Source: a bacterium (GTDB lineage Bacteria; Krumholzibacteriota; Krumholzibacteriia; Krumholzibacteriales; WJIX01). From it: 11,024 nt of DNA. Positions 1-7,698 of the stretch are shown here, piece by piece; positions within the stretch are counted from its first letter, which is position 1, and the number at the start of each line of letters is the position of its first letter. The DNA lies in assembly GCA_021160845.1 (NCBI GenBank), contig JAGHBT010000128.1, forward strand, positions 1 through 11,024. Direction: 5' to 3'. The translations under genes and the position numbers were made by a program. Below the pieces are notes generated by a model. The model did not search any database and had not been told where the DNA came from. It saw nothing but the letters and a program-made list of their open reading frames with translations.

Positions 1-1161
1 CTCACTGAGATTGAGAACAGGTTTTATCACACTGTCAGCACAGTTTTAATCGAGGGGTGGATAAGGGCTCTTGACAGAAAGAATCTTGAAAAGAGTCTTT
101 CTTCCAATTTTGATGATATTGAATTTGCTTTCAGAGAACCTCTTGATGATGAAGAACCGCCGATTCACCTTGATAATAATGCCGTGGTCAGGCCAAGTGA
201 ATTTGTAACAACACTGTATGGCAGGCCTATTTATTCCGAAGTAGATCCGACCCCGCTACTAGCACCGTTCTTTATACTCTTTTTTGCCATGTGCCTGAGC
301 GATGCCGGTTACGGAATTACTCTTGCCGCGTTTGCCGGGGTTATTATATTAAAATTCAAACCGTCGGGTGGATTCGCGCTTCTTATGAAATTGCTTTTTG
401 CCGGGGGAATTGTTACCGCCGTAGTTGGTGTATTGAGTGGCGGCATCTTCGGGATAGGGGAAGAATCATTTCCTCCATTTATGAGGCAATTTATTTTAGT
501 CAATCCACTTAAAGAACCTATGAAGATGCTTAATATCTCTTTTGTGATGGGACTTGTACATATGCTTTTCGGAATGGGCATAAAGATGAGGGCAAAAATA
601 AAAGAGGGGATGATAGCGGATGCTATGTTTGACAATTTCTGCTGGATTATTTTCTTGATTGCGCTTGCGCCACTCGGCTATTCGATTATTCTGGGTGGAT
701 ATATGCCTGATGTTGTTATGTGGTGGAGCAAAAAGATTGCGCTGATTTTTGTGTTTATAATTTTTGTAACCGGCGGTAGGAAAAAGAAATCGTTTATCAA
801 GAAGATATTGGGGGGATTGGTTGGATTCTACGATGTAGTGGGATATTTTGGTGATGTTTTGTCCTACGCGCGGCTTTTGGCGTTAGGCTTGGCGACAAGC
901 GCTATAGCTATAGCTGTAAATGATATAGCGAGAATGGTTATAGGTATGCCATTTTATGTTGGTTACCTTGCAGCGGCATTAATTCTGTTAGGGGGGCATA
1001 CCTTTAATCTTGCCGTTAATACCCTGGGTGGATTTGTTCATTCAGCAAGACTTCAGTACCTTGAGTTTTTCTCGAAATTCTTTACCGGTGGGGGAAAAGG
1101 GTTTCAGCCCTTCAGGAATGAAAGGCAGCATTCGATAATTAAAAAACAGGATACGGATTAA
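1..1161 (+). CDS. atpI: A/V-type ATPase subunit I (a-subunit homologue), 5'-truncated by window edge
   Basis: This is the membrane stator subunit that forms the ion half-channels against the rotating K ring. The frame is open from base 1, so 386 C-terminal residues are visible of a protein usually about 600 to 660 long; the N-terminal cytoplasmic part lies upstream. The first 70 or so visible residues are the end of the soluble domain. They are followed by the hallmark 'YSEVDPTP' and 'DAGYG' segments and about seven to eight hydrophobic segments. The motif GDVLSYARLLALGLAT (around 853-900) carries the conserved channel arginine (codon 871-873) that works against the K-ring glutamate. A second conserved arginine is in 'HSARLQYLEFFSKF' (codon 1048-1050). 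The GTG at 184 is an internal valine, because the family homology continues upstream of it. The stop lies 22 bp before atpK. The highly charged tail of about 15 residues after 'QPFRNE' is unremarkable. The family assignment is very secure. Confidence 0.96.
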   Translation, partial: LTEIENRFYHTVSTVLIEGWIRALDRKNLEKSLSSNFDDIEFAFREPLDDEEPPIHLDNNAVVRPSEFVTTLYGRPIYSEVDPTPLLAPFFILFFAMCLSDAGYGITLAAFAGVIILKFKPSGGFALLMKLLFAGGIVTAVVGVLSGGIFGIGEESFPPFMRQFILVNPLKEPMKMLNISFVMGLVHMLFGMGIKMRAKIKEGMIADAMFDNFCWIIFLIALAPLGYSIILGGYMPDVVMWWSKKIALIFVFIIFVTGGRKKKSFIKKILGGLVGFYDVVGYFGDVLSYARLLALGLATSAIAIAVNDIARMVIGMPFYVGYLAAALILLGGHTFNLAVNTLGGFVHSARLQYLEFFSKFFTGGGKGFQPFRNERQHSIIKKQDTD

Positions 1162-1183
1162 TCTGACTGAGGAAGGAGAAAGT

Positions 1184-1654
1184 ATGTTTGGATTTATGCT
1201 TGTAATTTTGGGCGCCGCTTTGGCGGCGGGACTTGCCGGTGCCGGGTCAGCTATTGGCACAGGTGTGGCAGGACAGGCTGCCAGCGGAGTAACAAGCGAG
1301 GACCCCGATAAGTTTGGAAGCCTTCTTGTCCTGCAAGCGCTGCCGGGAACCCAGGGCATTTATGGATTGGTTGCGTTGTTTATGATAATTAATAAACTTC
1401 CGGGGATGGATGCACTTAGTGGAATTTCGGTAGGGTCAGGGTTGGCTATGCTCGGAGCTGCTTTGCCTGTAGCTATTACGGGGCTTATTTCCGGGCTTTA
1501 TCAGGGTAAAGTTTGCGCTTCCGCGTGCAGCTTGGTAGCTAAAAGGCCGGGTGAAGTTGGTAAGGGGATGGTTTTTGCTGTTATAGTTGAAACTTACGCC
1601 GTACTCGGACTTCTCGGAACTATTTTGCTCCTTCAGAAGATTTCTTTAGGGTAA
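1184..1654 (+). CDS. atpK: A/V-type ATPase subunit K (proteolipid, rotor ring c-subunit)
   Basis: This 156-residue hydrophobic protein has four transmembrane helices arranged as two fused c-type hairpins, the usual size for bacterial K subunits of the E. hirae NtpK type. Ring copies carry ions through the membrane. The first hairpin contains LPGTQG (residues 53-58), with glutamine where a carboxylate sits in the second hairpin. The second contains QGK (Q107) and VETYA with the ion-binding E136 (codon 1589-1591). L53, T56, Q57, Q107 and E136 match in kind and spacing the five Na+ ligands known in E. hirae NtpK (L61, T64, Q65, Q110, E139), which predicts Na+ binding. The ATG start has a strong Shine-Dalgarno run, GGAAGGAGAA at 1171-1180. 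Only one carboxylate is present per four-helix subunit. Confidence 0.97.
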   Translation: MFGFMLVILGAALAAGLAGAGSAIGTGVAGQAASGVTSEDPDKFGSLLVLQALPGTQGIYGLVALFMIINKLPGMDALSGISVGSGLAMLGAALPVAITGLISGLYQGKVCASACSLVAKRPGEVGKGMVFAVIVETYAVLGLLGTILLLQKISLG

Positions 1655-1691
1655 TTGGATGTGATTAAAATAAAGGAATGGAAGACTGATC

Positions 1692-2288
1692 ATGTCAATT
1701 GAAAACATACTTAGTACAATAGATGAAGAGGCCAGATCGGATGTCGGCGGTATTATTAGCAAAGCGGAAGCAGAAGCGGAAAAAATCGGAAAAGAGTACG
1801 CGAATAGGACTAAAAAATTGAGTGCGAAACTTAAAAAGGAATCTGAAAAAAAGGCTAAAGAGCAACATCGCCGCATGATTGTTAACGAACAACTTGAATT
1901 GCGCAAATCCCTGCTCTCAAAAAAACATGAAATTCTGGATATTTTCTACGAGAAAGCCCGAAAGAAGATTGAGGAAATCCCCCGGGAGGATTACATAAAG
2001 TTTATAGGGCGATTAATTCTAGACAGGGCAATATCAGGAAGCGAGGAAATTATTGTTTCTAAGGAACAGAGGGAGGTTTTTGATAGTGATTTTTTGAAAT
2101 CACTTAATAAATCGTTTCCAGGAGGAGGCAATTTTACTCTTTCCGATTCGGATACTGATTTTACCTGGGGTGTTGTGCTTAAAGAAAAGAAAAGGGTTAT
2201 TGATCTGTCGTTTGATGTTCTTTTTAAGCAGGTTACGGAGCGGGTTGAATCACAGGTAGCCGCTTTACTGTTTCCTGAAGATAAATAG
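1692..2288 (+). CDS. atpE: A/V-type ATPase subunit E (peripheral stalk)
   Basis: This 198-residue protein matches the E subunit in size, charge pattern and gene position. Residues of about 8 to 95 are a long alanine-, glutamate- and lysine-rich helix that should form the coiled coil with the H/G subunit. The remaining half is the globular domain that binds the top of the A3B3 head; its 'WGVVLKEKKRVIDLSFDVLF' stretch is the typical E-subunit C-terminal strand and helix. It acts as a stator, not a catalyst. ATG 1692 is preceded by a modest AAGGAATGGAAG site at 1673-1684. It lies 37 bp after atpK and 14 bp before atpC. Sequence conservation in this family is low, so the call rests mainly on architecture and operon position, which agree well. 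Confidence 0.9.
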   Translation: MSIENILSTIDEEARSDVGGIISKAEAEAEKIGKEYANRTKKLSAKLKKESEKKAKEQHRRMIVNEQLELRKSLLSKKHEILDIFYEKARKKIEEIPREDYIKFIGRLILDRAISGSEEIIVSKEQREVFDSDFLKSLNKSFPGGGNFTLSDSDTDFTWGVVLKEKKRVIDLSFDVLFKQVTERVESQVAALLFPEDK

Positions 2289-2302
2289 AGAGAAGTTAAC
2301 AG

Positions 2303-3286
2303 GTGTCTGTTGATTATACATATATTGTTGCCAGGCTTAATGCCGTTGAAGCCTCTATGCCCGAAGATAGTTGGTTCGATCGTTTGTCCAGGGTGGAAGC
2401 GGGATCTATTCAGAGTTCGTTAAAGGAATATTTTAGAGGTTTTGAGCATGCCGAATCGATCCGTCAATTTGAAAAGGTTCTTGAAACTGAAAAGTTGGAA
2501 GGGCTCGATCTTGTCTCAAAATTGATCTCCAGCAGGGATGTTTCGATTTTCCTCCGGGGAGGTTATGATTTTGATAATATGCTATATCTTTGGAAGGCAA
2601 ATTTGCTTGGTGGCGAAAATGAGAGTAGAGAGTGGGAACGGCTTGTCCCCTTTGGTCTTATTCCCCCTGAGAAAATAAGGGAAGCAATAGTTTCGGAAAC
2701 AGGAACATATCTTCCCTTCTATATAAAGGAAATTTTCGAAAGGCTTTCCGGTATTACAGATGAAACTCAAATGTTGATGGCTCAATCTTTGTGTGAGTCG
2801 GCTAAGTGGCAGTGTATGCTGGATATGGCGCCATCTTCTTACGCGCGTTTTGTTACAAGGTGTAGAATTGACCTTGAGAATATCAAAAGTCTTATACGGT
2901 CAAAAAGAACGGATTTAAGGAAATCCGGTCAGGACCATCTTTGGATTGATGGAGGGGAAATAGAGAGATTAACTTTAGAGAGGCTATTTCAAGAACCGGA
3001 GGATGAACTGTATTTGTATCTGAACACATCCCGTTACAAATGGTTGACCGATCATGGGCTGGACAGTGAAACAGACCTCTGGAAAATAGACCCGTTAATG
3101 CTGAGGCAGTTATTTAACATAATGCTTGATAGTCGATATCGCTATTTTGATATTGGTCCGGTGATTTGTCATCTTGAAATCAGAGAGAGAAATATTATGC
3201 TCTTACGTTTGATTATAACCGGCAAAATAAATCATCTGCCGGATAATGATATATTGGAAATGGTAGAGAGTATTCTGTCGTCGTAA
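2303..3286 (+). CDS. atpC: A/V-type ATPase subunit C (d/AC39 family), GTG start
   Basis: This 327-residue, mostly helical soluble protein fits the C subunit (Thermus C is about 323 residues). C is the funnel-shaped socket that sits on the K ring and receives the foot of subunit D, coupling rotation to the membrane. The N-terminal 'YTYIVARLNAVEASM' and the C-terminal 'EIRERNIMLLRLIITGKIN' followed by a helix are characteristic of the AC39 family. The GTG at 2303 is the only reasonable start: an in-frame TAA lies at 2297-2299 and the next Met is at residue 19, past the conserved first helix. The Shine-Dalgarno is weak (AGAGAGAAG, 2287-2295). Together with the GTG this suggests low initiation, in keeping with one copy per complex. 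Confidence 0.94.
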   Translation: MSVDYTYIVARLNAVEASMPEDSWFDRLSRVEAGSIQSSLKEYFRGFEHAESIRQFEKVLETEKLEGLDLVSKLISSRDVSIFLRGGYDFDNMLYLWKANLLGGENESREWERLVPFGLIPPEKIREAIVSETGTYLPFYIKEIFERLSGITDETQMLMAQSLCESAKWQCMLDMAPSSYARFVTRCRIDLENIKSLIRSKRTDLRKSGQDHLWIDGGEIERLTLERLFQEPEDELYLYLNTSRYKWLTDHGLDSETDLWKIDPLMLRQLFNIMLDSRYRYFDIGPVICHLEIRERNIMLLRLIITGKINHLPDNDILEMVESILSS

Positions 3287-3287
3287 T

Positions 3288-3296
3288 GGAAGGGAG
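3288..3296 (+). promoter_or_regulatory. Ribosome binding site deciding the TTG start of subunit F
   Basis: GGAAGGGAG stands 8 nt before TTG 3305. With the in-frame TAG at 3302-3304, this fixes the non-AUG start. Confidence 0.8.
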
Positions 3297-3304
3297 CATT
3301 TTAG

Positions 3305-3655
3305 TTGGCTGAAAGGATTGCTGTAGTAGGGGGTCTGGATTCTGTTTCGTATTTCAGAATACTTGGATGCAGGGTATTTGAAACGACGGATGGTAAATTA
3401 TCCGACGAGCACATGTCGCGGTTAAAGAAGGATAGATTTGAAATCATCTTTGTAACCGAAGAGGTATTCTTAAAATACAGAGATTTTTTCAGAAGCGGGG
3501 TTGATGGAGATAACCCGGTAGTTACAATAATTCCGGATATTCGTGGGGCCGTTTGGAAAGAGGGGAGCCCTTCGTCGAGCGGGCTCTCTCTTGAGGAAAT
3601 GAGAAAGGCTGTAATAAGGGCTATCGGGCAGGATATATCTGGTCAGGAAGAATAA
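3305..3655 (+). CDS. atpF: A/V-type ATPase subunit F (central stalk), TTG start
   Basis: This 116-residue protein is the small regulatory subunit of the rotor that docks on subunit D. It has the F-subunit pattern: an opening beta strand 'RIAVVGG', a central strand 'FEIIFVTEEVF', 'VVTIIPD', a flexible Gly/Ser-rich segment near residues 88-93 and a final helix 'VIRAIGQDI'. The start is TTG 3305. A TAG lies immediately upstream in frame (3302-3304) and the next ATG is at residue 37, which would delete the first strand. A good Shine-Dalgarno, GGAAGGGAG at 3288-3296, lies 8 nt before the TTG. It sits 18 bp after atpC. In the ntp naming of E. hirae this gene is ntpG. Confidence 0.92.
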   Translation: MAERIAVVGGLDSVSYFRILGCRVFETTDGKLSDEHMSRLKKDRFEIIFVTEEVFLKYRDFFRSGVDGDNPVVTIIPDIRGAVWKEGSPSSSGLSLEEMRKAVIRAIGQDISGQEE

Positions 3656-3665
3656 AACTAGTAAG

Positions 3666-3673
3666 AGAAGGAG
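3666..3673 (+). promoter_or_regulatory. Ribosome binding site deciding the start of subunit A
   Basis: AGAAGGAG runs directly into ATG 3674 (no spacing) but is 9 nt from ATG 3683. The spacing favours 3683, which also matches family N-termini. Confidence 0.75.
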
Positions 3674-3682
3674 ATGTTTCGA

Positions 3683-5467
3683 ATGGGTGCTGGAAAAATA
3701 GTTAAAGTAGCAGGGCCACTTATTGTAGCTGAAGGTATCGGGGACGCCAGGATGTTTGAAGTAGCAAAAGTCAGCGAAAATGAACTTATAGGTGAGATTA
3801 TAGAACTTCATGGCGATCAGGCTTACATTCAGGTATATGAAGATACTTCTGGGCTTGGGCCCGGAGAAAAAGTGGTTACTACGGGTCACTCTCTGAGTAT
3901 TGATCTTGGCCCGGGGCTTTTGCAATCCATATATGACGGAATTCAGCGTCCGTTGAACAGGATATACGAGAAGGTAGGGCATTATATCACAAAGGGTGTC
4001 AATGTCCCCGGGCTGGACAGGGAAAAGAAATGGGAATTTAAGCCGGAAGAAGGCTTGAAAGAGGGACAGGAAATCGAAGCCGGAGATTTTTTGGGGGAGG
4101 TTCAGGAAACAAGGCTTATGGTACACAAGATAATGGTTCCTCCGGATATCAAGAAGGGAAAATTGAAGAGGGTCCCTGAAAGGGGGTCTTATACGATTGA
4201 AGAGGTTATTGCCGAGATAGAGACAGAAGATGGAGTTAAAGAAGTATGTATGGTTCACAGCTGGCCAGTACGAACCCCTAGGCCCATAAAGAAAAAACTT
4301 GTTCCCGACAAGCCTCTTGTCACAGGACAGAGAGTGATAGATATCTTGTTCCCGATAGCTCAAGGGGGAACGGCAACTATCCCGGGTCCATTCGGTGCGG
4401 GGAAAACAGTGGTTCAACATCAGTTGGCAAAATGGTCTAACGCGGATATTATCGTTTATGTTGGATGTGGAGAACGAGGGAACGAGATGACGGATGTGCT
4501 CCAGGAGTTTCCGGAATTGATTGACCCGATGAGCGGCCAACCTCTTATGGAGCGTACAGTACTAATTGCCAATACTTCAAATATGCCGGTAGCCGCGAGA
4601 GAAGCCTCTGTGTATACAGGTATTACAATCGCGGAGTATTTCAGGGATATGGGATATTCCGTAGCGGTTCTGGCAGACTCAACCTCGAGATGGGCTGAGG
4701 CTATGAGAGAGATGTCTGGCCGGCTTGAAGAGATGCCCGGGGAGGAAGGTTATCCCGCTTATCTTCCGTCGAGGATAGCTGATTTCTATGAAAGGGCGGG
4801 GAAAACGGTTTGCCTGGGAAGCGATAATCGTAAGGGCTCGCTCAGTATTGTAGGAGCCGTGTCGCCACCGGGAGGGGATTTGTCTGATCCTGTTGTGCAG
4901 GCAACGCTGAAGGTTGTAAAGGTCTTCTGGGCTCTTGAAGATCAATTGGCGTTTGAAAGACATTTCCCTGCGATCGGGTGGCTAACGAGTTATTCTTTAT
5001 ATCACGATAATTTGATGGAATACTTCCGAGATGAGGTTGATGAAGATTGGAGTAAACTGCGAATCGCCGTAATGAGTCTTCTTCAGAAGGAATCTGAACT
5101 TAAAGAGCTTGTTCGTCTAGTCGGGCTTGATTCCCTATCGAATAATGATCGTATGGTTCTGGAAACATCCAAGTCGATAAGAGAGGATTTTCTTCATCAA
5201 TCGGCTTTTGATCCGGATGATGCATATACAAAACTTGGCAAGCAGTACAAAATGTTAAAGATGATAATGAATCTGCATGTGTTGTGTAAAAAAGCGATTG
5301 AAAAGGGTGTTCCTATTGATAAGCTGGTGGATCTGCCCGTGCGTCAGAAGATCGCCAGGATGAGACATATAAAGGAAGATAAGCTTGAAGAATTTGATGT
5401 AATTGATCAGGAGATGAATTCTCAGATTGAGGAACATTCAGCGAGTTCAATGATTAGTGATGGCTAA
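3683..5467 (+). CDS. atpA: A/V-type ATPase catalytic subunit A
   Basis: This is the catalytic subunit; three copies alternate with three B subunits and hydrolyse or synthesise ATP. It is 594 residues from the chosen start. The N-terminal barrel begins GKIVKVAGPLIVAEG. Residues of roughly 110 to 190 are the non-homologous insertion unique to A subunits. The P-loop GPFGAGKT is at 4385-4408 (Lys 241), followed by GERGNE at 4469-4486 with the catalytic glutamate, the Walker B strand ending LAD (Asp codon 4676-4678), STSRWAEAMREMSGRLEEMP, and a helical C-terminal domain. Two in-frame ATGs occur, at 3674 and 3683. The Shine-Dalgarno AGAAGGAG ends at 3673, directly touching the first ATG but 9 nt from the second, and family members begin M-x-x-GKI, so 3683 is preferred. 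All catalytic motifs are intact. Confidence 0.97.
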   Translation: MGAGKIVKVAGPLIVAEGIGDARMFEVAKVSENELIGEIIELHGDQAYIQVYEDTSGLGPGEKVVTTGHSLSIDLGPGLLQSIYDGIQRPLNRIYEKVGHYITKGVNVPGLDREKKWEFKPEEGLKEGQEIEAGDFLGEVQETRLMVHKIMVPPDIKKGKLKRVPERGSYTIEEVIAEIETEDGVKEVCMVHSWPVRTPRPIKKKLVPDKPLVTGQRVIDILFPIAQGGTATIPGPFGAGKTVVQHQLAKWSNADIIVYVGCGERGNEMTDVLQEFPELIDPMSGQPLMERTVLIANTSNMPVAAREASVYTGITIAEYFRDMGYSVAVLADSTSRWAEAMREMSGRLEEMPGEEGYPAYLPSRIADFYERAGKTVCLGSDNRKGSLSIVGAVSPPGGDLSDPVVQATLKVVKVFWALEDQLAFERHFPAIGWLTSYSLYHDNLMEYFRDEVDEDWSKLRIAVMSLLQKESELKELVRLVGLDSLSNNDRMVLETSKSIREDFLHQSAFDPDDAYTKLGKQYKMLKMIMNLHVLCKKAIEKGVPIDKLVDLPVRQKIARMRHIKEDKLEEFDVIDQEMNSQIEEHSASSMISDG

Positions 5468-5520
5468 AAAAAAGAGATGTCTTAAAAGTTGTGATAATAC
5501 AATGAAAAGAGGTAAAGTGA

Positions 5521-6954
5521 ATGGTTACGGAATATACTACAATAAATGAGATCGCCGGGCCTCTTATTCTCCTTGATAATGTAAAACAAGCTACTTATGA
5601 GGAACTTGTAGAGGTGGAATTGCCCAATGGGGAACAGCGTAGAGGGAAAGTGCTCGAAGTTGACCATGATAAAGTTCTTATACAGCTTTTTGAGGGCACA
5701 CGCGGTGTTGATGTTGCGAAAACAAGAGTTAGATTTTTGGGAAAGGGGCTTGAACTTTCCGTTTCACCTGATATCCTTGGAAGAATATTCAATGGGTTGG
5801 GGATGCCTATAGATGAAGGCCCGAAGATTATTCCAGAGAAAAAACTTGATATAAATGGTATTCCAATTAACCCTTACGCGAGAATTTATCCTAAAGAATT
5901 TATTCAGACGGGGATATCAGCGATAGATGGGCTTAATACATTGGTGAGGGGGCAAAAACTTCCTATTTTTTCCGGTTTTGGATTGCCGCATTCCGCGCTT
6001 GCCGCTCAGATTGCTCGTCAGGCGACTGTCCTAGGGTCGGAGAGTTCCTTCGCTATAGTATTCGCGGCAATGGGAATTACATTTGAAGAAGCGAATTATT
6101 TTATCCGTGATTTTCAGGAAACAGGAGCTATGGAAAGAGTGGCTCTGTTTATTAATCTTGCCAATGATCCAACAGTGGAAAGAATCGCTACCCCCAGAGC
6201 GGCGCTTACGGCAGCGGAATACCTGGCATTTGAAAGAGGCATGCACGTTCTTGTAATAATGACCGATATGACCAATTACTGTGAAGCCTTGCGAGAGGTA
6301 TCGGTTGCCAGGAAGGAGATTCCCGGGCGAAGGGGTTATCCCGGATATCTTTATACCGATCTTGCTACAATATATGAACGCGCCGGTCTTTTAAAAGGAG
6401 AAAAAAAGGGCGAAGTGCTAGAGGGGTCTATCACTCAAATACCTGTTCTTTCAATGCCGGATGATGATAAGACTCATCCTATTCCTGATCTGACGGGATA
6501 TATTACGGAGGGACAGATAATACTCGACAGAAACTTGCACCATAAGGGTATATACCCTCCGATCAATGTCCTTCCAAGTCTTTCAAGATTGAGGGATAAA
6601 GGGATTGGAGAGGGTAGAACCAGGGAAGATCATCCGGAGATTGCCAACCAGCTCTTTTCGTCATATGCGAGAAGCAAAGAGGTTGAAGAGCTTGCTGTTG
6701 TTCTTGGAGAAGCCGCGTTAACGGATACGGATAAGGCTTTTATGGCTTTTGGAAAGTCATTTGAGGATAAATTTGTGAAACAGGCATTGGACGAAAACCG
6801 TTCAATTGAGGAAACGCTTGGTATAGGGTGGGAATTGCTGAAATCGATTCCAAGAACCGAGATCAAACGGATCAAAGATGAATATATTGATAAATATTTA
6901 CCCGGAGAAGAAACAGAGAATAAGGAAGACATCGACAACAATTCTTCTAATTGA
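5521..6954 (+). CDS. atpB: A/V-type ATPase subunit B (non-catalytic nucleotide-binding)
   Basis: This 477-residue regulatory partner of A is assigned with high certainty. After the barrel domain ('INEIAGPLILL') it has SGFGLPHSALAAQIARQ (from residue 151) in place of a P-loop, as expected for B subunits; most family members have SGSGLPH, so F153 is a small deviation. ERAG is at 286-289, and PSLSRL at 352-357 carries the arginine (R357) that reaches into the catalytic A site. The C-terminal domain ends in an acidic, asparagine-rich tail (about residues 461-477). ATG 5521 has an AGAGG site at 5508-5512, 8 nt away. The 53-bp gap after atpA is the longest in the operon and shows no terminator or promoter that I could recognise. 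Confidence 0.97.
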   Translation: MVTEYTTINEIAGPLILLDNVKQATYEELVEVELPNGEQRRGKVLEVDHDKVLIQLFEGTRGVDVAKTRVRFLGKGLELSVSPDILGRIFNGLGMPIDEGPKIIPEKKLDINGIPINPYARIYPKEFIQTGISAIDGLNTLVRGQKLPIFSGFGLPHSALAAQIARQATVLGSESSFAIVFAAMGITFEEANYFIRDFQETGAMERVALFINLANDPTVERIATPRAALTAAEYLAFERGMHVLVIMTDMTNYCEALREVSVARKEIPGRRGYPGYLYTDLATIYERAGLLKGEKKGEVLEGSITQIPVLSMPDDDKTHPIPDLTGYITEGQIILDRNLHHKGIYPPINVLPSLSRLRDKGIGEGRTREDHPEIANQLFSSYARSKEVEELAVVLGEAALTDTDKAFMAFGKSFEDKFVKQALDENRSIEETLGIGWELLKSIPRTEIKRIKDEYIDKYLPGEETENKEDIDNNSSN

Positions 6955-6967
6955 TGAGTTATCCCGT

Positions 6968-6975
6968 AGGGGGGA
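6968..6975 (+). promoter_or_regulatory. Ribosome binding site deciding the TTG start of subunit D
   Basis: AGGGGGGA lies 6 to 7 nt before TTG 6982. An in-frame TAG between them (6976-6978) rules out any longer form. Confidence 0.8.
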
Positions 6976-6981
6976 TAGATC

Positions 6982-7596
6982 TTGAAAAGAAAAGTGAATC
7001 CAAACAGAATGATGCTACTTCGTTTGAGGCGAAGGCTTGAATTAGCCATGAGGGGTCATAAACTTCTTAAGAACAAACAGGAAAAATTAATGCAGAATTT
7101 CTTTGCTTTGATCGATGAAACCACAAGATTAAGACGCGGGGTTGAAAAAGAATTCTTACGAATAGGGTTAGATTATGCCAGGGGGCGTTCCTTTTCATCC
7201 CCCCAGGCTTTGAGCGACGTGCTGGAGCTTAGTGATTGCAAGGGTGAGCTTGATATTCACACTCATTTTGAAATGGGTATCAAGATTCCAGATTTTGAAA
7301 TTAATTTTACGCGAGAAGCTCCCGTGTACAAATATACATTATCTTCTCCGATTCTCGATTCCGCTTTCGAACGACTTTATAATTCTTTTCCATCCCTTCT
7401 TAGGCTTGCTTCCAGAGAAAACGCCTTGTTTAAAATGTCTGAAGAACTGGAAAAAACCAGACGCAGGGTTAATGCACTAGAGTATGTGTTAATACCCGAT
7501 CTGGAATCTACTATCAAAGGCATTGAAAGAAAGCTAAGCGAAAACGAGAGAGCTACACAAACCCGCCTTATGAAAATAAAAGATATGGTACAGTAA
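6982..7596 (+). CDS. atpD: A/V-type ATPase subunit D (central rotor shaft), TTG start
   Basis: This 204-residue protein is the axle that turns inside A3B3. It shows the family signature at both ends: KVNPNRMMLLRLRRRLELA at the N-terminus and RRRVNALEYVLIPDLESTI near residue 160, each part of a long helix that pairs to form the antiparallel coiled-coil shaft. Between them lies the globular tip. TTG 6982 must be the start: an in-frame TAG lies at 6976-6978, and the next Met (residue 10) would remove the conserved NPxR motif. The Shine-Dalgarno is a strong AGGGGGGA at 6968-6975, 7 nt upstream. It follows atpB by 27 bp and is the last ATPase gene seen. Confidence 0.96.
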   Translation: MKRKVNPNRMMLLRLRRRLELAMRGHKLLKNKQEKLMQNFFALIDETTRLRRGVEKEFLRIGLDYARGRSFSSPQALSDVLELSDCKGELDIHTHFEMGIKIPDFEINFTREAPVYKYTLSSPILDSAFERLYNSFPSLLRLASRENALFKMSEELEKTRRRVNALEYVLIPDLESTIKGIERKLSENERATQTRLMKIKDMVQ

Positions 7597-7698
7597 TATC
7601 TGCGATGGCTCCCTTTTTGCCTTTATTGATTTAGTGAAAAACACAGAGTGTTATATTGGCGAAGGCAATAGTACTTACCTGCTTATTTGAGGAATGAT

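Noticed and set aside
900..930. Inverted repeat CGCTATA / TATAGCG in subunit I
   Set aside because: The short AT-rich arms fall within codons for a run of Ala, Ile and Val, and are explained by protein coding.
184..1161. Subunit I starting at GTG 184
   Set aside because: The frame is open back to base 1 and the upstream residues continue the subunit I soluble domain, so 184 is an internal Val codon of a truncated gene.
3470..4540. Long open frame (356 codons) on the minus strand across subunits F and A
   Set aside because: It lies wholly opposite two certain genes, is rich in Phe, Tyr, Arg and Pro with no recognisable domain, and has no ribosome site of note. It is a by-product of the codon usage of the real genes.
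7617..7668. Inverted repeat and small hairpin after subunit D as a rho-independent terminator
   Set aside because: The outer arms are 7 bp with a 38-nt loop, the inner stem is only 5 bp, and no T run follows. It does not meet the pattern of an intrinsic terminator.
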